A stretch of 10,404 nucleotides of DNA from Bifidobacteriaceae bacterium (GTDB lineage: Bacteria > Actinomycetota > Actinomycetes > Actinomycetales > WQXJ01): the NCBI GenBank assembly GCA_031265345.1, contig JAISCU010000412.1, positions 1 to 10,404 on the forward strand, read 5' to 3'. A program made the translations under genes and the position numbers. The notes beneath the pieces were generated by a model, which ran no database searches, had not been told where the DNA came from, and saw nothing but the letters and a program-made list of their open reading frames with translations. Of this stretch, positions 6,353 to 10,404 are shown piece by piece; within the stretch, counting starts at the first letter, position 1; each line of letters begins with the position of its first letter.

Positions 6353-7585
6353 ATGTCCAAGATCTTCGCCTTGAACCTGGGATCGACATCGACCAAAGTG
6401 GCCTATTGCGAGGATCGGGCGATCCTGCTCAAGGGCACGATCAACCACACCGCCGACGAACTGGAGGGTTTCCCGTCGGTCCTCGACCAGGCCGGGATGC
6501 GCCAATCGACCGTCGCAGGCTACCTCGAAGACCACAGCATCGACTCGGCGGACCTTGACGCCGTGGTCTCGCGTGGCGGCCTGACCGAGCCCGTCCAGGG
6601 CGGCGTCTACGCCATCAACCAGGCGATGGTCGACCAGGCCTTGAGCGGCGACTACGGCGTCCACGCCTGTTCCCTCGGCGTCGCCATCGCCCTCGACCTC
6701 TGCCAAGGCCGCCAGGCCCAAGCGTTGACGGTCGACCCGCCCGCGACCGATGAGCTCGCAGCGGTGGCCCGCTACTCGGGCCTGCCCGGGGTCACGCGCC
6801 GCCCGCTCGTCCACGCGCTCAACAACAAAGCCACGGCCCGGCACTACGCCGAGATGACCGGCCGCGACTACCGCGACCTCAACCTGATCGTGGCGGTCCT
6901 CGGCGGCGGCGTAGCCGTCGTCGCGCACAGCCGCGGGCGCATGGTCGAAGCCCCCGACGCGATCGCCGGCGAGGGGCCGTTCTCGACCAACCGCTGCGGG
7001 CACGTCTCTGTCGGGCCGCTCATCCGAATGTGCTACTCCGGCCGCCACACCGAGGAGCAGATGCTCCGCCGCGTCAACGGAGAGGCCGGCCTGGTCGGCT
7101 ACCTCGGCACGGCCGACGTCCGCGAGGTCGAGCGCCGCATCGGGGAGGGTGACACCCGCGCCGCCGAAGTGCTGGACGCGCTGTGCTATCAAGTGGCGAA
7201 GGAGATCGGCGCCTGCGCCGCCGTCCTCGAAGGCCAAGTCGACGCCATCCTCCTGGCCGGCGGCATGGCGCACAGCCAAGTTGTCATCGACCGGATCACG
7301 CCCCGAGTGCGCTTCATCGCCCCGGTCCAGCCTCTGCCCGGGGAACGCGAGATGGAAGCGCTCTGCCTCGGCGCCGCCGACGCAGTGGCCGGCCGCGAGC
7401 CGATCCTGCAGTTCGTGCCCCGCGCCAAGGCCACGGCCGACGCCAACGCCCGGCCAGGCTCCCGCCCGCGGCCGGGGCCGGGCTCCCGACGAGTTGGAGG
7501 TCCTGGCCGCAGCATCGCCGTAATTCTGAGTCAAGGTCCCGCATCCGCGGGGGACCCCGAAGACGGGAAAGACCTGCTGCTGTGA
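6353..7585 (+). CDS. buk: Butyrate kinase (acetate/propionate/butyrate kinase family)
   Basis: Butyrate kinase transfers phosphate between acyl phosphate and ADP, giving carboxylate plus ATP, or the reverse. The family core is clear: NLGSTSTK phosphate loop (8-15), SRGG (73-76), HALNNKA (154-160), LGGG (183-186), GEGPFS (206-211), YLGTADVREVE (250-260) and AILLAGGMAH (298-307), ending near residue 352. ATG 6353 is preceded by GGAAAGG at good distance. Members are usually about 355-360 residues; this frame runs to 410 with a Gly/Pro/Arg-rich tail from about 355. The tail looks non-native, and another frame there reads RAPDELEVLAAASP and stops at 7521-7523, so an indel near 7440-7490 is possible. 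The kinase core would be unaffected. With the acyltransferase at 3091 it forms a Ptb-Buk-type pair for substrate-level phosphorylation, here separated by three inserted genes. Branched or longer acids are possible substrates. Confidence 0.92.
   Translation: MSKIFALNLGSTSTKVAYCEDRAILLKGTINHTADELEGFPSVLDQAGMRQSTVAGYLEDHSIDSADLDAVVSRGGLTEPVQGGVYAINQAMVDQALSGDYGVHACSLGVAIALDLCQGRQAQALTVDPPATDELAAVARYSGLPGVTRRPLVHALNNKATARHYAEMTGRDYRDLNLIVAVLGGGVAVVAHSRGRMVEAPDAIAGEGPFSTNRCGHVSVGPLIRMCYSGRHTEEQMLRRVNGEAGLVGYLGTADVREVERRIGEGDTRAAEVLDALCYQVAKEIGACAAVLEGQVDAILLAGGMAHSQVVIDRITPRVRFIAPVQPLPGEREMEALCLGAADAVAGREPILQFVPRAKATADANARPGSRPRPGPGSRRVGGPGRSIAVILSQGPASAGDPEDGKDLLL
7535..7556 (+). other. Stem-loop between buk and acpS
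   Basis: GGTCCC-GC, loop ATCC, then GCGG-GGGACC can pair with a two-base bulge. There is no T-run after it, so it is not a standard intrinsic terminator. It lies inside the extended buk frame but just downstream of the alternative stop at 7523, so it may be the original 3' structure of buk or a weak transcription attenuator before acpS. Confidence 0.35.
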
Positions 7586-7698
7586 GCAGACCGCAGGAAA
7601 CCCTGACCGTCGGCACTCAGCGGCACGCAGTCGCAGGCGGCGCCAGGACGGCGGCGGGCGGCGCAGGACCACTATAGGGAGCGGAAAGGGCAGCGAGA

Positions 7699-8091
7699 AT
7701 GTCGTTGATCAAAGGCGTCGGCGTCGACCTGGTCTGCGTGAGTGACGTGGCGTGGTTGATTGAGACTCTCGGCGAGCCGGTCCTGGCCCGCGTCTTTTCC
7801 GCCGCCGAGCTGCGGGCGGCCAGGGAGGCGCCGGACCCGGCCGCATCCCTGGCAGGAAGGTTCGCGGTCAAGGAGGCGGTCTTCAAGGCCGTCGCGCATC
7901 ACACGCCCGCCGGGGCGTTCGACCTTCGGATGGTTGAGTCCGCGAATGAACCCGACGGCTGCCCGCGCGTCAACATCAACGACTGTCTGCGCGCCGTCCT
8001 CGACCGGGCCAGCGTCGCCGACTTGCACATATCGCTGACCACCGAAAGCGGCCACGCCCTGGCCGTGGCCCTGGCCACCGCGCCGCAGTAG
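7699..8091 (+). CDS. acpS: Holo-ACP synthase, AcpS-type phosphopantetheinyl transferase
   Basis: A 130-residue AcpS-type enzyme that moves 4'-phosphopantetheine from CoA to the serine of a carrier protein; this type acts as a trimer. Diagnostic residues are present: GVDLV with Asp10, FSAAEL (33-38), and GRFAVKEAVFKA (53-64), containing the metal/CoA-site Glu59 and Lys63, then HISLTTESGHALAVAL (110-125). Length is normal. ATG 7699 follows GGAAAGGG at about 9 bp. It is the last gene of the plus-strand cluster, 113 bp after the annotated end of buk. The obvious client is the ACP-like protein at 6030; a general housekeeping AcpS is the alternative, since this could be the cell's only one. A dedicated enzyme could explain the client's unusual Lys-Ser-Ile motif. 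Confidence 0.92.
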   Translation: MSLIKGVGVDLVCVSDVAWLIETLGEPVLARVFSAAELRAAREAPDPAASLAGRFAVKEAVFKAVAHHTPAGAFDLRMVESANEPDGCPRVNINDCLRAVLDRASVADLHISLTTESGHALAVALATAPQ

Positions 8092-8214
8092 CCCGCAGGT
8101 CTCTGCCCGGCGCCCCGCGGGAGTCCGCCTCGACGCTTCGGCCAGCCGAGGCATGGCAGACGCGCTCACGCCGGTTCCTGCGTAATAGCGTGGAGACGGG
8201 CGTGAAGCAAGAGG
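8092..8214. other. Convergent intergenic region with weak inverted repeat
   Basis: This 123-bp gap separates the end of acpS (plus) from the end of the MDR gene (minus). TCACGCC (8166-8172) and GGCGTGA (8199-8205) are a perfect 7-bp inverted repeat with a long 26-bp loop. No T-run is visible. It may help end transcription from either side, but the evidence is weak. Confidence 0.25.
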
Positions 8215-9210
8215 TCAGTCCAGCCCGCCGTCGCTGATCGTCAAGACTGTCTTGCTTTGAGGATGTGTGGCCACGAGTTCTTTGGCGACGGCTGCCGCGT
8301 CGGCCATGGGACGTGCCCGCTCGATGTGCGGCACTATGCCGTGCGCTGTGATGGCCTCCGCCAGCCGGTTCATGCTCTGGCGGCTTATCTCGGTGAAATA
8401 GGTCGCGCCGCGCAGCTTCTTACCGCTGCCTATTGACCGCGCGGCGCCGGCCGCCAGCGCGGCGAAGCCCTGCCTGGTCCCGCCCACGGCCGCGTAACTG
8501 CCCCCTGGCCGGAGCAGGCGCTTATACGTGGCGAGAGGGTTGTGGCCGTTGACGCCGATGATCGCGTCGTATCCGTCCGATTCGCGGGCGAAGTCTTGGG
8601 TCCGGTAGTCGATCACGCGATCAGCGCCGACTGTTCGCGCCAGTTCCACATTGCGCGTGGAGACGACAGCGGTGACATCCGCTCCCAGCGCTTTCAGCAA
8701 CTGCACCGCCCACAGGCCGATGCCGCCCGACGCGCCGTAGACCAGCACCCGGTGTCCGGCCTTCACCCGGGACGCGCGTATCGCGGCCAGCCCGGTCGTT
8801 CCCGCCACGGGCGCCGTCGCCGCCTGCTCGAAGGTGATGCTTGTGGGCTTGGCGGCCACTTGTCCTTGGTCGATGCAGGCGTAGTCGGCCCACGCGCCCC
8901 GTAGTCCGGGCGTTCCGAACACCGCGTCGCCTGGACGCAGCGCGCCCACGCCGAGTCCCACCTCGGCTACGACTCCGGCCACGTCGGAGCCGACCACCGG
9001 GCCGAGCAGGCTGCCGAGCGCCGCCTCCCGGACGGCATCGCCTCTGGTGGTCGCGCCTCTGCGGATGGCCGGCACCAAGAACAGGTAGTCGGCGGCGTTG
9101 ACCGACGAGGCTCGCACCTGTACGAGCACCTGGCCAGGCTTGGGAGTTGGCTTGGGGAGTTCTTCGACTCGGAACAGTTCCCGCCGGTCGAAGACGATGC
9201 CGTGCATCAT
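8215..9210 (-). CDS. Zinc-independent MDR family NAD(P)-dependent oxidoreductase (quinone oxidoreductase-like)
   Basis: A medium-chain dehydrogenase/reductase of about 331 residues, likely reducing a quinone, enone or aldehyde with NADPH in the cytoplasm. The N-terminal GroES-like domain begins MHGIVFDRRELFRVEELPKP and carries LGPVVGSDVAGVV, where zinc-dependent alcohol dehydrogenases have GHE; the catalytic-zinc ligands are absent. The Rossmann fold is marked by VLVYGASGGIGLWAVQ (about 155-170) with the GxxGGxG loop, and LLRPGGSYAAVGG follows. The start is uncertain: ATG at 9208-9210 gives a family-like N-terminus, while ATG at 9223-9225 overlaps the upstream marR stop (8-bp overlap). Neither has a strong ribosome-binding site, which suits translational coupling to marR. 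It may deal with electrophiles or quinones sensed by the MarR protein; the substrate is unknown. Confidence 0.9.
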   Translation of the reverse strand: MMHGIVFDRRELFRVEELPKPTPKPGQVLVQVRASSVNAADYLFLVPAIRRGATTRGDAVREAALGSLLGPVVGSDVAGVVAEVGLGVGALRPGDAVFGTPGLRGAWADYACIDQGQVAAKPTSITFEQAATAPVAGTTGLAAIRASRVKAGHRVLVYGASGGIGLWAVQLLKALGADVTAVVSTRNVELARTVGADRVIDYRTQDFARESDGYDAIIGVNGHNPLATYKRLLRPGGSYAAVGGTRQGFAALAAGAARSIGSGKKLRGATYFTEISRQSMNRLAEAITAHGIVPHIERARPMADAAAVAKELVATHPQSKTVLTISDGGLD

Positions 9211-9217
9211 GGCTGAG

Positions 9218-9631
9218 CTATTCATCTGCGGCCAGTTCAGTGAACCGGGCGAACAGCCGCGTGAAGTCCCGCACGTCGGCATCGTCCATGCGGACCAGAA
9301 CCGCGCGCAACTCTCGCAGCGCCTCAGCCCGTTCCGCGGCCGCCCGTTGGAGACCGGCCCCAGTTATCGTGACGAGGACTTGGCGCCGGTTCGCCGGATC
9401 GATCGCGCGGCTGACCTGCCCCTTTGCCTCCAAGGAAGCCAACGCCGCCGAGACTCGCGGGTTCGACAGGCCGACCGATGCCGCCAAGTCAGAAGGACGA
9501 ACAGGCTCCGCCTTATCGGACAGGTCAGCCAACACCACACGTTCGCCCCTTCCCGAATCCGCCAGACGCCCCAGCAAGCCATGCCGGGCACCTGTCATCG
9601 CCTCGAACAACGCTTCCGCCTGATCAACCAT
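9218..9631 (-). CDS. MarR family transcriptional regulator
   Basis: A 137-residue MarR-type winged-helix regulator of normal length. Residues 43-70 (PVRPSDLAASVGLSNPRVSA, ALASLEAKG) are the recognition helix-turn-helix, and 74-91 (SRAIDPANRRQVLVTITGAG) is the wing with the usual DxxxRR pattern. I chose ATG at 9629-9631, preceded by AGGTG at about 7 bp; the open frame extends further upstream but through an AT-rich stretch and non-conserved sequence. The MDR gene follows directly, overlapping or within a few bases, so the two form an operon. Such regulators commonly repress their own operon and release it when a phenolic, quinone or oxidant is bound; the ligand here is not known. AT-rich DNA with a short inverted repeat lies just upstream. 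Confidence 0.9.
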   Translation of the reverse strand: MVDQAEALFEAMTGARHGLLGRLADSGRGERVVLADLSDKAEPVRPSDLAASVGLSNPRVSAALASLEAKGQVSRAIDPANRRQVLVTITGAGLQRAAAERAEALRELRAVLVRMDDADVRDFTRLFARFTELAADE

Positions 9632-9644
9632 CGCGTCACACCTA

Positions 9645-9675
9645 ATACTAGAAATAATGAACAGTCGAAACATTA
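9645..9675 (-). promoter_or_regulatory. Putative marR promoter/operator region
   Basis: An AT-rich island stands out from the GC-rich surroundings upstream of marR. It holds TAGTAT on the minus strand (9645-9650), a -10 candidate, and a 5-bp inverted repeat TAATG (9655-9659) / CATTA (9671-9675) with an 11-bp spacer. The 21-bp size fits a MarR site, but the arms are short and no good -35 is seen. Confidence 0.35.
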
Positions 9676-9778
9676 GCATGACCCGAGCGCCACCGACGGA
9701 CCCCTCTGCGTCTCGTTTGGATCGCTGGCGTAACCACGCGCAGCATGAACTCTCGCCGTATCGCCTCCCGCTGGTCAT

Positions 9779-10192
9779 AAGCCCGGCACGCGCCCATCTC
9801 GTCCCGCTCCTGCGGGTAGACGGCTCACAGTTGCCGGCGTGGCGACGGTCATCTGATCGTACCCCGCCCGCGCTTCGACCCTTGCCACGTTGTTATGCCC
9901 AATTCGGTGGGCGGCGCCGGCGGCTTGGGCTGCGACTGCTTCAACCCAGAGTTGCTTGCCATTGCCGGTTGGCGTGCTCTTCCAGCGTAGCGGCGTCTGC
10001 GCTCGCCTCGGCGGCAAGCTGACTGTATCGGGCGTCGCGGGGCCGCTCGAACCTGGCCTGTGCAGCACAACCTACCGCCTGTTGCTGGTCGCGGCCCAGG
10101 CCGAGTCATCGTACGTCTCTTGGACCACACTTCTTGCCGAACGGGGTTTAGGGCCTGCAACCGCGCACCTTACGGGTGGAAGGAGCGTGGTC
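9779..10192. other. About 410 bp with no supportable gene
   Basis: Several open frames cross this stretch on both strands, but none has a recognisable domain, a ribosome-binding site with a convincing start, or consistent codon use. One minus-strand frame (9775-10068) has an alanine-rich, helix-like middle (WVEAVAAQAAGAAH) that I cannot assign. Base composition is less uniform than in the genes to the left. The stretch may be degraded leader sequence of the mobile element whose relaxase begins at 10193. I looked for an oriT-like inverted repeat and found none that is convincing. Confidence 0.4.
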
Positions 10193-10404
10193 ATGACGGT
10201 TTCGATGCGGGTGATGTCCGCTGGCGACGGGTACAAGTACCTCTTGAAGTCGGTTGCGGCGGGCGACGGCGACAGGGAGCTTGCAACCCCGTGGGAGTCC
10301 AAACGTACCTACGCCTCGTAGAGAGGCAGGCACACGAGATGGGCAAGGGCAAGCTGCGGGAGGCGCCATCCGCCACAACGACAGCCGTTGCGGGGCGGGC
10401 GGTG
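10193..10404 (+). pseudogene. TrwC/MobF-type conjugative relaxase, N-terminal fragment, disrupted
   Basis: ATG 10193, with AAGGAG about 7 bp upstream, reads MTVSMRVMSAGDGYKYLL then KSVAAGDGDRELATP. This is the well-conserved start of actinobacterial TrwC/MobF relaxases (MSAGDGYxYLLxxVAAGDxxR), enzymes that nick plasmid or ICE DNA at oriT. After ATP the match is lost: the frame reads PWESKRTYAS and stops at TAG 10319-10321, only 42 codons in, where a relaxase should continue for hundreds with LTRYY..GTPPGRW. In the next frame EAGT appears at 10323-10334, suggesting an indel, but nothing recognisable follows up to the window edge. It is most likely a broken relaxase from a decayed conjugative element. 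A sequencing error or a breakpoint near 10288 are alternatives. Confidence 0.68.

Noticed and set aside
6266..7672. Long minus-strand open frame (468 codons) opposite buk
   Set aside because: Antisense shadow of the clear butyrate kinase gene; composition is Arg/Gly/Asp-rich with no recognisable motif.
9775..10068. Minus-strand frame with alanine-rich helical stretch
   Set aside because: No family recognised, no supported start, and the flanks are Pro/Arg-rich as in non-coding GC-rich frames.
1..10404. CRISPR arrays, tRNA or rRNA genes, insertion-sequence ends
   Set aside because: No regularly spaced repeats, cloverleaf-like sequence, rRNA segments or transposase frames with terminal inverted repeats were seen by eye.

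Overview
The window is GC-rich chromosomal DNA with dense coding, strong third-position G/C bias, frequent GTG starts and a likely leaderless GTG start. Together with the protein styles (TetR-linked ABC ATPase, actinobacterial TrwC-type relaxase start), this points to a high-GC actinobacterium (Actinomycetota). A butyrate-kinase-type gene suggests fermentative or facultative anaerobic acyl-CoA metabolism. I cannot name a genus.

Layout, left to right. (1) 1-1357, minus strand: the N-terminal two thirds of an ABC-2-type ATPase (runs off the left edge) and, upstream of it, a TetR regulator. Near-identical 20-bp operator-like sites (611-630 and 1338-1357) lie upstream of each gene. (2) 1567-2012, plus strand: a decayed electron-transfer flavoprotein alpha-subunit (FixB/EtfA) remnant with an apparent frameshift and a nonsense codon. 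(3) 2053-2925, minus: a LysR regulator. It is divergent from (4) 3091-8091, plus: a six-gene cluster encoding a phosphate acyltransferase (Pta/Ptb family), an SCP-x-like thiolase, a DUF35 zinc-ribbon/OB-fold partner, an acyl-carrier-like protein with an unusual serine motif, butyrate kinase, and an AcpS-type phosphopantetheinyl transferase. The lysR/pta intergenic region carries a perfect 10-bp inverted repeat. (5) 8215-9631, minus: a MarR regulator with a zinc-independent MDR oxidoreductase. (6) 9780-10404: about 410 bp without a supportable gene, then the first ~40 codons of a TrwC/MobF relaxase that quickly reaches a stop, a trace of a conjugative element.

How the genes may work together: the six-gene cluster is the most interesting part. 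Thiolase plus DUF35 would make or break a C-C bond on an acyl thioester. The acyltransferase and kinase would turn an acyl thioester into acyl phosphate and then free acid plus ATP, or run in reverse to activate an acid. The ACP-like protein, matured by the cluster's own AcpS, may carry an intermediate. The LysR protein probably controls the whole unit from the dyad between the divergent genes. The parts are recognisable families; this combination as a pathway is inference, and I do not know of a described system with exactly this set.
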